Source: Cylicocyclus nassatus
Lineage: Eukaryota; Nematoda; Chromadorea; Rhabditida; Strongylidae
NCBI GenBank assembly: GCA_958299035.1
Contig: CATQJL010000316.1
Location: 17,523,676 to 17,587,675, forward strand
Direction: 5' to 3'
DNA length: 64,000 bases
Under the pieces are notes generated by a model that searched no databases, had not been told where the DNA came from, and was given only the letters and a program-made list of their open reading frames with translations. Numbering within the stretch: the first letter of the stretch is position 1; each line of letters opens with the position of its first letter. Made by a program: the position numbers and the translations under genes. Positions 23,438 through 36,019 of the stretch are shown here, in pieces.

Positions 23438-24191
23438 TTAGGCTGGAAACTAAGTTTTGCAACTCATTCAATAACTTTCCTCTCACTCAACATGGCGCAC
23501 TCAAATTTTGTCACTGTGTTGGTTGTGACGTAGCTGCTGTTCTACCAAATTCTGACGTCGCACTGAGTTACGGTAGGTGTACGGTATAAAATTATAAAAT
23601 ATAACAGATTTGGCTGGAACTTGGCATAGGGGGGTTATTCGACATGCTGATCACGAAAACGATACTGAAGCTGCGTGCTAAGGGCTTTCTTGCAAGATTA
23701 CTGTAGGTGTACGATATAGGGTCTCACCCTAAACAAGGAAAGAGGCGTTGATTCAACAAATGACAAAAAACCTAGTATGTAAAGGCTCTGGGAATTTTGT
23801 GGCTCTGACTCCTTAGTCATTGACGGCTGTCCCCAGCAGCCTTGCGTACAGCGATGTGTGTGAGAGCGCCAAATCTCGATTTGCCCCTAAATTTTATTTC
23901 TTTCTTGGTGAGCGGATTGAGCCAACCTTTAGCAACAATTCGTACACGATTCTGGGTTATTGCGCATGGTCTAGACTGCTAACGGCTTCATTTTGGCTTA
24001 TAAACTCAAAAATTCTCAAAATTCACTAGTTTTCAAAAATGGCTGAAATTTTCTAATTCGTTTTCAAAATTCACACAATTTTTGTGAATTGTAGCTCACA
24101 GTATGCTCTACATACTATCAAAGTTTGAGTACGCCTTATCCAAAGAGAGTTGAGTTATGAAGGTAGTTGCAAAACTTAGTTTCCAGCCTAA
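23438..24191. mobile_element. Mariner-type MITE, TTAGGCTGGAAACTAAG ends
   Basis: The left end TTAGGCTGGAAACTAAGTTT is mirrored at the right (complement of AAACTTAGTTTCCAGCCTAA), with TA on both sides. The termini match for about 27 bp. At about 23617-23671 it holds a segment resembling the Helitron-like module (CTGGAACTTGGCATAGGGGG, then GACATGCTGATCACGAA). A single similar terminus (TATTAGGCTGGAAA) also occurs alone at 35029. Confidence 0.8.
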
Positions 24192-24539
24192 TACCTTTTG
24201 AAGCGTTTATCTTCTTCGAAGTCTCTTTGCAGCGAAACTTGAAGGATTACTTGGTCAAGCCCCCAGCAATTATAGAACGCCAAAGTCCCGCCAACCTTGT
24301 GGAGGGTGTCTTCAAAGTGCAGATTCTTAGTGGTATACTTACACCGGCTGAGGTAGGATCTTGATTAGTGCGTTGTTTGATGAAAAAGAAAGCGCACAGG
24401 ATGCTGCAGGAAGCAAAGCACTTTACAGATACAAACATAGTGATCACCTTTACATGCTCATTTATGCAAAATTTTACGAATACTTTGTGGAGGACTTTGA
24501 TTTAGCAATAGTCATCTGCAATGCCGTGTAGATTTTCAG

Positions 24540-24700
24540 ACTTTACAGTATCTCACGCTTTACACACCGTTTACAACGATATGGCACTACCTTTTTAACA
24601 CCGTCATGGTTTACAGGGAACAATGTTGGCTATGCAGTACCTTTACAAAAGACAAAAAGTACTGGCTTTCTTGTAGCTCTTACCATATAGATCGCATTTC
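24540..24700 (+). pseudogene. TM7 exon relic
   Basis: After the acceptor GATTTTCAG the frame reads TLQYLTLYTPFTTIWHYLF, matching the intact LQYLTLYTPHTTAWHYIF. A one-base deletion after NTVM shifts the frame. The remainder (LQGTMLAMQYLYKRQK) is then in a different frame and runs into a TAG. It ends the identifiable homology to the receptor. Confidence 0.85.
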
Positions 24701-25492
24701 AAAGGGGAAAACCAGAGATACGAGGAGGCCTCTTGCTGCATGAAACTAGCATTGAGGAAAATTCTATTTTCCATCAAGATGAACTGGGATGCTTTTCAGA
24801 TATTTCACTGTATAAGGCGCCCAAAAAAAGAAACAAGTGAGAGGTTCCGTTGCTGGAGTGCAGCAAAAAGAAAAAGCTCCTACAATTCTGTCTACCTCGT
24901 ATAGAAATGGCACCCAGGAGTACGACAATGTCATCTCCTACGATTTCAAATTATTCTAGAAATGAGAAGGAGTGTAGTACAACAGTGTTATCCTCTTCAA
25001 ACCTAGACCACTGGTTCAATAGGCGTGCCAAGCCAATGGTGTCTGAAGTAGGAATGAGAGACTCGAATATAAAAAAAAAACAACAAAAAATTGTCGCTTT
25101 CAATTGTCGCAAGTTCTCAACTGAGTGGCACTACAGAGGAGGAGTTCAAACAAACGACATGGTCAAGCTGTTCAGATTCGTTCTATCAATCTTCCAGTGC
25201 AAGTCGCACTACACAAGAAGAGTTTTCGCCAGATGTCGACAAGATGTCTTTATAAAAAACGGTATCATGGTAGAAGAGATAATCTATGTATCAAGTTATT
25301 CTCTAAATCGCAACGATTATTGGTGATTTTTTAAATTGGAATCATGACTGTCCAATAAACCCTTAATCAACATCAGAGTAGTAAAACAAAAAGGGATGTT
25401 CCTTTGAAGATTGTACGATCGTTGCATCAACGTGATTGCCGCTTTCCCATGTTCTGAAGATATAGAATAGCATAAATTTTCTTGCATAAATA
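24701..25492. other. No supported gene; two overlapping open frames
   Basis: A 158-codon frame at 24850-25326 and a second frame ending near 25251 (TTQEEFSPDVDKMSL) overlap. A preceding frame includes IFHCIRRPKKETSERFRCW, which looks like the cytoplasmic end of a GPCR tail. No consistent spliced model could be made, so no gene is called. Confidence 0.3.
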
Positions 25493-26671
25493 TTAGGTCG
25501 TTCCATAAGTTCGTAAAATTTTAATTTGTTCTCATTTATCTGAGGAGGTTGCGACAGGATGCGACGTTTTTAAGAATAGCTGATCATGCTCCTCAAAAAC
25601 AACTTGATTTCAAAAGCTGATTTCCTTGCCTTATTTAGCTTACAAGAGAATGGTTAGAAGTCAAAGTGAGCCCTATCCCAGCAAGCTTCCTACCATTCGA
25701 TGCAGCATTCAACACTAATTTCGAATCTGTATTCCATATCTGCTTAGCGCTTTTGTGGGCGAAGATATGAGCAGTTTTATTGCAAAATCGTACGTAAAAG
25801 CGAAATTACGCAATTGTCGCACCTTCAGCTCACGTTCAGGCTTTGAGAATTTAGAGTAACCCGGATGCATGTTTTGCCTAGCATTAAGTCAAGCATGGCT
25901 CTGTACAGCCAAATTTGCGCCTGGTATGCACGACTTCCTAGCAAAATAACGACAGACGGCTCATAACTTCGCCTACATAGGCTCTGAGCAGATATGGAGT
26001 GCAGATTCGAAGTCAGCGTTTTGTGCTGCATCTAATGGCATGCAGCTTGTTTGGACTGGTCACTTCAACTTCTGACCGTTTCTTTGTTAACGTTTTGCGA
26101 TGGTTCTAACGATTATGGAAATGGCGTTCTCCCAACAGACTAAAAAGGATTGGATTGCTTCGAAAAACCAAGAGTTCACATTATGTCCCACGAATTTTGT
26201 AGGACGGGCAGGAGGTTCTGCACTAGAATTTACTAGACAAGAACAATATGGTTGCCCATGCCGTACACAACTAAGGTGCACCGTTCAGATGAATCCCTAC
26301 TGCGGAAGGGTCTAATAAACAAGTCTAATTTTGTACTTCAAAACATAACTCTATACGGCAAACTTCTTTTTGGTTGTCCTGCAAGCCTTGACCGGGAGTT
26401 AAATATTTGTTGCATTGAAAAGTTCTCGCCGTAGCACTAAAGCATCTGTCCCCTCTCGCAAATCATGTGAACTGCGTTTGCTTCGAATCTAAAGACGATC
26501 TCAGGCATTAGCTAGACAACACTTTTATAACCATATGCGCTACTTTTAAAAAAGGAACAAATCTGATGATAAAGTGGCACAAGGTTGTGCACAACTACGA
26601 AACATACAATTGACCGAGTTTTTCTTTGTATTTATTAAAAAAAACTCTATGAACCTAATGAAACGGCCTAA
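25493..26671. mobile_element. Mariner-type element relic, TTAGGTCGTTCC ends
   Basis: The left end TTAGGTCGTTCCATAAGTTC follows TA, and the right end reads GAAACGGCCTAA. An imperfect internal inverted repeat links about 25640-25760 with 25965-26090 (CATATCTGCTTAG-type blocks). No readable transposase remains; the right TA has decayed to TG. Confidence 0.7.
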
Positions 26672-28040
26672 TGGAATGAATCAAAAACTTTTCAAAGAAG
26701 CTTGAATTCATGGTTTGCATTTTGGAAGTATGAGCAGGTTTGCGTGTCCTTTTCTGCGCTCAATAAATTAAGCTTTGGCTTTATTGGCCGAGGTTGCAGG
26801 AAAGAGCTTTGAAAACCGCAATCTATAGGATGGCTGAGAAGTATGGCGTCACATTTTTCATTGCAAGGTTTTACATGAAAGACGAGGCATTGTAAGAGAC
26901 GTTCTGTGTTAATCCTACAAAGCTGGGCTTCTGCACATGCACACAGACTTCACCAGCTTATCTTGAAGCTAATACTCCAAAAAATGCTGTGTGAAAAATG
27001 TACCCCTTGTGAGAACGAAGCAATAATCCGCTTACGAGTCAAATAGTTTCAAAGGCTGAAGTTTTCTAGAGCATAGTCCAAGGAACAACACTGCCGTAAC
27101 AGCAGTGGTTTCTCCATATAAAACCATTTTTTTCAAGAAAGCACAGAAGCCCCTCTCGAGCAACAACATTCAAACGCTTCGAGTTCACTCAGAACTGAAC
27201 TGTGGATATGGAGCTTATATGGCAAAATAATTTCCCTTTGCTGGCTAACGCCTGAAAGTGCACTCTATTTCGTCGCGCGCGATTTCGCGGTCCGAAACGT
27301 GTTAAAGCACTTTTACGGAAACTTCTCAGCTTTAGAAGAATTTGTGAACAATAACGAGGAGACCGAACCATAGCTTTAACAGTATTTAGTAGAAGTGCTG
27401 GGTGAAAGACTTCTGCTTTTACTCTCACCACCCGAGCCATTACCGCACTGTACTCAAGAGTGTCATTGGTCTGACGAGAAAAGAAGTGGGCGAATTCCCG
27501 GCCACGAGCGAATCATGTGAATTGTCGCTTGCGCGTTTGTCAAAAAATTACAAATCTGAGGCAAACTTACAACAAAAGCTGCAAAAGAGCTTGATGTCAC
27601 TGCTTCAAAACTGAGTTCTGCACAGGCCTGGAGTAAAATTTTTGTTCCCAGCTTATTTTCGAATTTGAGAAGTGTCAAAAGTTTCTGGAGCAGATGTGAA
27701 GCATAGCAAAATGATAGCACGATGTTGTTTGAAAAAAATAATTATTTCTAAGTGGTCTACGAAGTATCGCATCTTAACCAAGCCTTTTATCTCAAGCTAA
27801 TATTTTCCTAGGTTAGAAACGCAATAAGACCCGCATCTTTCCCATCCAAAATAATGTGATTTTCACAGACTACAAAAATTACCTCTTAAAGACCTTTTGG
27901 TTTTATTTATGCAGCTGGTGCAGTAAGGAATTGCTTTAATTTCTTTTACACACTTTAGAAGAAGCCCTAAACTACGCACAGCAGCTATAGTCGAAGCCAT
28001 TAAATAGAAGAAATACGCAAAATTCTACGAATATAAATTA
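26672..28040. other. No supported gene
   Basis: Short frames on both strands near 27189-27720 have no splice context or known motif. No repeat ends were recognised. Confidence 0.35.
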
Positions 28041-29418
28041 CTAGCTGGCTTACCCGGCTCCGCCGTATCCGGACCAAACTTGGCACACATACACTTCGGG
28101 CCCCGGCGGGTGTCACAGTCCACTTTTCGTTATCGATCGATGTCGATTTTACCGATTTTTATCGATTTTTTTGCAGAGTTCACCTACAGGGCTTGGAGTT
28201 GGCACAGGGGGGGGGGGAAGTGAGCATGGGGATTCCGAATACAATATTAGTTTTCAGAATTATCGATTACTTTTATTGATTTTGTCGATTTTTTGTAAAT
28301 TTTGACATGCGAGGCTGGGATTTTGCACAGGGGGGGTGATCGAGCATGCTGATTACGAACACAATATTAGTTTTCAGGATCGTCCATTACTTTTATCGAT
28401 TTTATCGATTTTTTTGCCGTAGCTCAAACTTTGCAAAAAATCGATAAAATCGATAAAAGTAATCGATAATCCTGAAAACCAATATTGTATTCGGAATCCC
28501 CATGCTCGATTACCCCCCTGTGCCAACTCCCAGCCCCGTAGGTGAACTCAGCAAAAAAATCGATAAAATCGATAAAATCGATATCGATCGATGACGAAAA
28601 GTAGCCTATGACACCCGCCGGGGCCCGTAGTGTATGTGTGCCAAATTTGGTCCGGATCGGTTCAGAAATGGAATTTTCTATTCGGAACATACGTACAGAC
28701 AGACAGACAGGCAGACATACACTCAGACAGTTGGAGCGGGCAGCGCGCGCACAGTCACACGGTGGCGCAACACCCAGTGCGCGGGTGGCGGGACATTGGA
28801 TGCCGCGCCGCTGGTGCTGGCCCGCGGATAACTGCTTTTCTTTCAGTTTTTCATTGCGCTGTATACCAAGGTCTTACTAATGAATTCCACTCTTCGTACG
28901 CCAAAAAATATGAATTCGTATTTGAATCCAAAAATTCAGATCCAGCATCCATTTGCAAAGCTACCGAAGGCTAACGCTTGGAAGCAAAAAACAACTTCCA
29001 CATCTGCGACTATTCATACACTACGATGTAATATCTAACCTCTTGAATGATGAGGCAGCCTGAACACTGCGTCGTACACTGCGCGGGTATCCCTTGTGCT
29101 TACAGCATGTGATAATTGCAGGCGCGCGGGCCGCACGGGTAGAGTATAAAGGCACGCGCGCAGCGTGCTACAAAATTAGGCGCGCGGGTGGCGACGCACA
29201 TAAACGTAGCGCGCGGGTCGCGGTGTTGGCCATTAATACGCGCGCCGCACGCACTAAATTTCTAGGATGGCACGCGTTTGGCGTAGTGCCGGACACGCCC
29301 ACAAATAAGGCACGCGCTTTGCCGCATTGACCATAAACGCGCGTGCGCCGCACGCTCCAACTATCTGAGCAGACATACAGACAGACAGACAAACAGACAT
29401 TCAGCTTTATATATAAGA
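28041..29418 (-). mobile_element. Helitron-like element, copy H2 (1.38 kb)
   Basis: Read on the minus strand it begins TCTTATATATAAAGCTGAA at 29418 and ends GCCAGCTAG at 28041, between host A and T. It contains the CTGT-rich 5' stretch, two copies of the CCGATCCGGACCAAA-type block in opposite orientations, and ATCGAT-rich modules arranged as an inverted repeat centred near 28430. Between 28727 and 29370 it carries GC-rich sequence not seen in other copies. No Rep/helicase coding was found, so it is non-autonomous. Confidence 0.85.
29060..29370. repeat. CG-rich repetitive insert within H2
   Basis: This stretch is dominated by GCGCGCGGG, CACGCGCGCAG and GCGCGCCGCACG-type motifs in an otherwise AT-rich window. 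Related GC-rich sequence lies at 28727-28830. It is bounded by the CTGT-rich 5' arm of the Helitron-like copy. No protein-like frame was supported. Confidence 0.6.
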
Positions 29419-32360
29419 TGAGGCGCAGCTATGAAATATCAAAAAAATACAAATATATAAAATATATAAGTAAATTCACAAATATATCACTCTCAACTTA
29501 GAATAGATATAAACCTTGCCAGGCCATATAAGATAACAAAATTGTACACCGAAAAGTTTTTGCTCATTTCTCTATCTCTTTTAATTTTTCCTCACCAAAA
29601 TGATTCATGGTCGCTTTTAAGCTGGATCTTCATTATATTGATAGAGCAAAGTGTAAGCACTTAAATCATGGCGACTTTCTCAAGTTTAATCTTTGGAGCC
29701 CAAGCAAAAAAGCATAAATGAGTCTTAGCAAAGAGGCGAAATGATCTGAGCTAGTTCGTTCGTTGTTAGTTGCTAGAGAATCAAGTAAATAACACAATGA
29801 AGTCTTGCAAAATGACAAACGTCTCAACATTCTGCTCGCAGCTGCCCAAGCAGCTCCTGCAGCCTTGGGCCAAATATCTTCGCTGGCAGAGTTTTATGGG
29901 GTTCAAAATATTTGCCCTCTCAAAATATTTCATGTGTTTTACTTTGCTCATAAGACGAGATAAAGCAGTACTGAGCACCTTGAGCGTTAGATTACAGCAA
30001 CTGTCGTTGTAATAGGATATCGATTGCTCTACTGCAAGTGAGATTGTTATAGATGATAGCCCCTGAGGGCTGATAGATCCCTCTTCTGAGAGGGCGGCCA
30101 CAGCTGCCCCTTCCAGACTTCCGCATAGTTTTTGCCAAGCAAAGAGCTAGCACCAATACAATAGATGAGGAAGTTTACCACCACATCGTCTCGTTCGAAG
30201 CTATTTGATTTTTTGAAAAAAGTAGTAGTTCCCGCTCAGATATGTGAAGGCAGTATAGTGCGGAAAGATCAACCGTAAAAATGGGTTAAAAAAGGAGATA
30301 ATTGTTTTCTTACGCAGATGCTAACCTAACCTCGGTGTATTGAGATCCTTTTTTGAAAATAAGAAAAAAAAATGGTTTTTTCATGCAGATACGTGGTAAT
30401 AATTTAACAAGAGAAAATCTCATAAAAATTTGCAAGCAAAAAAGAAAAATTGATCCAATGTCGATCTTCTAGAACAGATCGATCTGACCATTGAAAAACT
30501 CTCAATTGTGTGAATAAACGAGGTTCAGGGAATTTGCTTTGATGCACAAACATCTTGAAAAATGTAAGAAAGAAAGAAAAATTTAACGAAATTTTTGGTA
30601 TCAGAGGTATGGAATATTTTGCCTCCTGTTCAGAAAAATTGCGAAACAATGTGTGAAAAGGAGGAGGTGCATTTTTGTCCTAAAGAGATGATGGCTTATA
30701 AAACTTTTAAGCTAAGCTCTAAAATTTTACTTGATCATAAAAAGACTATAATATGCGCCTTGAATGTGCCTTGCATGCTGAAGAGTCCTGGAGATAAAGA
30801 AGTCAAAAGCTTGAAAGTCTGGCCAGAGAGCCTGGTATGCAAGAAGAAGAGGAGATAAATTTTGATAGACAATAATCAATCACTCAATGACGATGACGAT
30901 CAGTAATATTTCTGGCCCCTCCCCTTAATCCCCCGAATTTCGGTACATGTCAGATTGTGAAAATTTTGTTACCAGCCGGACATTAAGCAGTATATAATTA
31001 GTGTTTGACAGTGTTTTAGATGCATTGAATTTGCAAGAAGAACTACTAGGTAGGCTAAAAAAATAAGTTCGTTTTGGCAAGCAATTCTTCATATAAGCTT
31101 TTCTTCTTGTTTTCTATATATGATTCTTTGTGGAAAAGTAGATAAAAGCTTCCTCTATCATATATCAAATACTTATGGTTTTCTATTATCAGCAAGTACA
31201 GTTATGCCTCAACATGGCTGAATTTCCACAAACTCAATTCTTCGAATTCCTAAACTTCGTTTTCCTACTGTAATCGATCTAGAGAACAGCAGTTCGGTAG
31301 TTGGATACAGGGTTTTTCCTATTTAGTGATTAACAATGAAAATTGTGATCTACCATGAAAATCTTTTGTCAAGAAAACCAAATCTCCTCATATAGGCGCA
31401 CGTTGTAAAAATTGGGCTTTCTCACTTCTTTGCGCATTTTTTTTCATTGGAAGGCAAGTTCTATCCAAGCAGAATTTATTTTCCATCTCTCACTGAAGTG
31501 CTCTTTTAGAGATACCAAACACTGGACAAAATCTGTCTTCAGCATTTGTAAGAGCCGCAAAAGCGACCAAACTTATTTATTAGCCAACCTACTAGATAGC
31601 TGCATGAGTTATTTAGTTTTATTATCGTAAAACCAATTCAGAACATAAACTTTGAAGGTCAAAAATCATCGAAAATGCAACTAATTTCAAATCAGAAACA
31701 TTTCACTCAATTTTTGAAATCAAAATAGACGTTATTTCTAGATTGAACTTGAGCAAAAGAGGTAGGATAGAAAGAGTGGATTTTGAACCCTCGAAAACTT
31801 GACTCAGTGAAAACCGAACTGCGCCTACTCGCGATTGACGTTGTTTGATTTTTTCAAGCAAACGTCACATGTCGCAGAGAGGATCGATCATTCATGAAAA
31901 CTCATCAAAAAACATTTTTCAAAGTAGCATAAAATGTGAGAACAACGAAAAATGACGGTGGTCCAGTAAAACATGAGGGCCACTTGAAGACAGAGGTGTG
32001 ATAAACATGAAGTGCAAGCGAAAGTAAATAAATATCGAATCGATAGCGGATCGGAGAAGATCGCGCTGAGCCCTCGCGAGACGAGTCGTCGAGAAACAGC
32101 CGCATATGCCGGGGGCGGAGGCAGCTCACATAGCACAAACGGCACATCTGGCTTATGTCTCGAGCAAAAACATCGACTTCCGCGCAGATACATACGTTGT
32201 TTTGATCATAATGTTGCGTCGCACTTCGGTTGACGCAAAGAAATTCACATAAACGTGAACATGGGCTTGACGGGAATGCATTCCTCTTTTTTCGCATCGA
32301 GTTGACTTTGGATACTCTGAAAATTAGGCACTTCTATACATTAAAAATTCTTTTGATATA
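29419..32360. other. No supported gene
   Basis: Several short frames exist. The longest are minus 31905-32297 and plus 30595-30858 (with CETMCEKEEVHFC), but none has matching splice sites or a known family. No element termini were recognised. Confidence 0.35.
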
Positions 32361-33019
32361 AAGGGCGTCCCAAAACTAAGTACACACTTTTTAATCGTCA
32401 ATAACTCTCTTCTCACAAAGCCTTTTGCTTATCTTCAAAAAACCATTCTGTAGAGCTGGCTTTGACTTAGATATACGGTATCGAATGATTCACCTATCCC
32501 TCCTCATTACTGTAAAGTTACGGTAGGAATAATGAAAAGAGTTTCGTGCGACATTTTGCCACAGAATGATATTCAGTGAGCTAGAAACTTCATCAATAGG
32601 CTAAACTCAGTCGCTGATTATGAATATGAGATTCACACTTTACCGTAAGACTTTTTCGATAAGTTTTGCTAGGGAATAGCGTTTGCTTAGCGTTTTTCAA
32701 AAATTTATTGAGTCATTTGAAACGGTTCAAAAAGTCGTGAAAATTTGTTTAATGAAGTCAGCATGTCCGAAAATACTGATACAGGGCTTTCCAGATTTTT
32801 TGGAACTTTTTTCCCGAATTACCCGTATAACAATAGCGCTGTATGCTGGAAGTTCCTACAGTAATCCTATAGTAATGAAGAGCGATGGATGTAGTTCGAT
32901 CCGTACTGCAAATCTAAGTTAAGGCCTGCTCCACCGACTGGTACTTGAAGCTAGGCAAAAGTTTTTGGAGGAGAGTTGTTAACAACTAAAAAGCGTGTAC
33001 TTACTTTTGAGACACCCTC
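32361..33019. mobile_element. CAGGGTGTCCC-family MITE (diverged)
   Basis: The left end AAGGGCGTCCCAAAACTAAG and right end (rc GAGGGTGTCTCAAAAGTAAG) are inverted and TA-flanked. The left subterminal block TAATCGTCAATAACTCTCTTC parallels TTAATAACTCT in the copies at 43552 and 46061. A GTAAAGTTACGGTAGGAAT block near 32511 is also shared with them. No coding capacity. Confidence 0.7.
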
Positions 33020-33026
33020 TATAATA

Positions 33027-33905
33027 TTAGTTTGTCCCGAAAGTTTTGTCGGTTTTTTCGAACCACTGTAAAACCTCGCACAATAAATACCTGAGAGAGT
33101 TTCAACATGCATTCGATGCAGCTTTTCCTTCTCTTTCTTAAGGATATACCCTTATACCACAATCTTGTATGCGTTTTTTGATAATTGCCAAAATTCTCCA
33201 CCTGTCAAATTTACCTGCTCGAAGTTGAGCTAATTTTTAAAAATTCCATTACAAAGTTTCGGAAAAGATTAAGTATGGGCCAAATAGAGCAATTCGCGTG
33301 CTACAAGGCGGTATTTTTAGATTCTCCTAATCTGCTGATTTTAACTTCAAAAGATTATTTCTCCGGAGGCCTTGGTTTTTAGCAAAGTCATGAATCGCGC
33401 AATTGCAGCAAAAGTATGAAAGCTTTTGAAGTTTTTGCGAATTCAAACTTGATTGTTATTAAACATCATTCATGCAAATAACTAAGTTTGATTTGCTTCA
33501 AAAATCAGCTTTTTGGAATTTTCGGTGATTTTACGTGGCAAAACGTGTTCAAAAAGCCGCGGTTTTTCTCAAATAAATAATTATTATGGACGTGATAAAC
33601 GTGGCCCACGTAATCTAAAATAGAGGCAATGTAGCCAAAGGTTTGCCCTACATAACAGTCATCAGCGCTCGTCGAAAGTATCAAGATAAATTTTGAAAAT
33701 TCAGGAAAGTTTTGGCGTTACTGCTGAGGTGCTCAAAAAGCCATGGCGATAACATCGCAAAGACGGGATAGATCAGGGAACAAATACAGATGTAAGAAAG
33801 AGGATGAAAAAATGAATAGAATGACACCTAAGCCGTTCATGGATTGGTGTTCTGTGAGGTTTGGTGAGCGATGAAAAAACCGACAAAACTTTCGGGACAA
33901 CCTAT
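33027..33905. mobile_element. Mariner-type MITE, TTAGTTTGTCCCGAAAG ends
   Basis: The left end TTAGTTTGTCCCGAAAGTTT and right end (rc ATAGGTTGTCCCGAAAGTTT) are inverted, with TA on each side. The similarity continues through TTGTCGGTTTTTTC. Subterminal CATTCGATGCAGC is shared with two other mariner-type elements. It lies 7 bp from the previous element. Confidence 0.8.
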
Positions 33906-36019
33906 TATCTTGATGGGAATTGAGGAGATTTCCGGGGATGGGGGACGGGGGAGGTAGGGCCTTGTTTCACATGCTCATCACATACGTTTCATTCCACACA
34001 CATTTCGAGTCCTTAGCGTAAACGTACGGTAATTCCACTAATTGTTTACATAGATCTCGGAGGTGGACACGGTACTCGATATACTGGACACATCCGGTAG
34101 GTCATGCAACACTCAATTCACTTTTTTGAATCTACTTCGAGCACTTCGTTCTTGATCAAATTTTGAACTGACCGGTAGTAAAGCGGATGCCCACTTGATC
34201 CGCATCCCCTTCGCCATTGGTCAGTTTACTGATTTAACTAATATCGAATTGAAGGAAGAGGTTAAAGAGGAATACTAGTGCGTCCCAAGATAGCAAATTA
34301 TGGCATTGGCAAGCCAAACTATACCCAAAATCAGCTAATCGCACACACATTCTAAAGTTAGGCGCTTTCAAGAAATGTACAAAATTCTCGCTCGGGTGCA
34401 GATATTGATTTTTTGGTTGAGACAATGAGGTAAATTGGAATTAGTTAAGGGTTTTATACTGCACCAGCGCATAGAGAAACATATAGAAGATGGAATATTG
34501 CGTGGCAGACAATCACAGGCAAAGCTAGTCTAATCATTCACAGTCTGCCACTGCAGTGACGTGAGACATATCCAACGCTGATAACAAAAACATGGTCTGA
34601 CTTATTCCAGGGACAAGTACAAATCTGTATGTTTAAACGAGGAAGCTCTTTACGGAAGCCCAAGATTTCGTACTTTCTAAGCTCTCCGGAACTGTCAGCT
34701 TCTGGAATTTTCTGACAAAAATTATACTTGAAAATTCAAAGAATTATATCCTAGAGGATATGAATATATTGTAAAGGTTTGTGTCACCAGTGTGCATTTG
34801 GCATTGGTCAGCTGAGATTTCCCTCCTGTTTTCTTTCATCTTCATTCACAAAAATATAGTCCTAATACTAGGAAGGTGAAAGCTTTAGAAAGTGACTCTA
34901 GCTTCCTTCGAGAAGCATGTAAACTTTTATTTGACTGCATTTGAATAGGATATTATCAAATCGTTATCTCTCAAAGTAGCAATATGGGGCCAAAATGTAA
35001 AAAAACGCATAACTTCCTCCTTGAAGTATTAGGCTGGAAAGAAAAGAATCGCTTTGTTCAGGTTTCTCCAGCTAGAATTGATATTAACTGAGAACTAGGC
35101 CAAATCCGAAGGTGAAATTTTATGCTCAAAGTTTTGAAGGTTTGTAATATTACATGGGCATATGTGGAACGGCCAGGACTACTTGGGGCGGATTTAGCGA
35201 TTTTCTTTTTTTCCGTTTTCTTCTGAGTTCTAAACATGTGAAGAATAAAGCAAATGATGCCTGTTATATGCAGTAGCGAGTGGGAGATTTGTAAGATTTT
35301 TTTTGGGGGGGGGGGAAGGGGAGGGGGAAGGAATGCGAGATTTTTTGGCATCATGACTCGTTCTTATGCTTTGACTTTGAACCTTTTCTTAATTACGACT
35401 TTCGCAAATTTCTCAAGGCACTTTGTCAACAGTTTTATTTTATGGCCACACTGGGCTTCATTCTATGCAAAGTCGACTTTGATTTTTGTTTTGAATCGTT
35501 CGATGAGTGTCATGCGAACATATGTTAGCCGTACTTGCTTTTATGTGGCTACAACAGCAACGAGCATATCAGAGCATCTGAGAATGTATTGTAAAGTGCG
35601 TTGAAGATAACAATGAGCTTTCCATTTTTCATAACATTGACTACCATACAGTGTAAGAGTGTAAACGAATGTTAGAGTGGTATTGGTGCTTTGAAGCTCA
35701 GTACATTTTTTTGAATAGAGAACCAATAATAGGAACGGTTTTACTCGGAACTTGCAGATTCGCAATCGTAGTGGGCTTCCGCCGTATCAACATTAACTGA
35801 CGTCTTTGTTGATTTTCTCATCTTCTCCAAATTAACGAGACTTTAGTTTTATTAGTTTTGATTTGAGCCATGTCCACATGTCCTTTCAAAGTTGAAAAAA
35901 AATGGAGCACGGGAATATTATAGACATATTTGATTTCTCCAAATTATTGTCCGCATTTTTTGGACCCTAGACAAAAGAGACAAAAGTATAAATGGCGAGA
36001 ATGAAGGATGTTGATGCTA
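33906..36019. other. No supported gene
   Basis: A G run at 35306-35335 and a lone TTAGGCTGGAAA terminus at 35029 are the only structures recognised. Open frames crossing the G run are low-complexity artefacts. Confidence 0.35.

Larger units (their letters stand above)
17871..24700 (+). pseudogene. Inverted partial copy of the adhesion GPCR, decayed
   Basis: Exon-sized blocks on the plus strand match the minus-strand receptor in order: GPS (17871-18012), TM1 (19091-19235), the end of TM2 and start of TM3 (19278-19339), TM3 to TM4 (19383-19495), TM4-TM5 (19592-19785) and TM7 with tail (24540-24700). Splice sites are largely in the same places. The blocks carry frameshifts and stops (details in separate entries), most of the TM2 exon is missing, and I found no TM6 exon. 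Nothing upstream of the GPS exon matches GAIN or stalk. The copy is therefore partial and dead. Three mobile elements lie within it (18082-19047, 21266-22036, 23438-24191). Confidence 0.85.

Noticed and set aside
24850..25326. 158-codon plus-strand open frame downstream of the pseudogene
   Set aside because: It starts from a non-ATG codon, a second frame overlaps its end with equally protein-like sequence, and no splice model makes one consistent product.
28608..29330. Several GC-rich open frames
   Set aside because: Open frames are expected by composition in CG-rich DNA with few stops. They lie in a Helitron-like element and have no family resemblance.
35254..35604. 116-codon plus-strand frame with a Gly run
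   Set aside because: The Gly run is a G homopolymer. The rest has no motif and no splice context.
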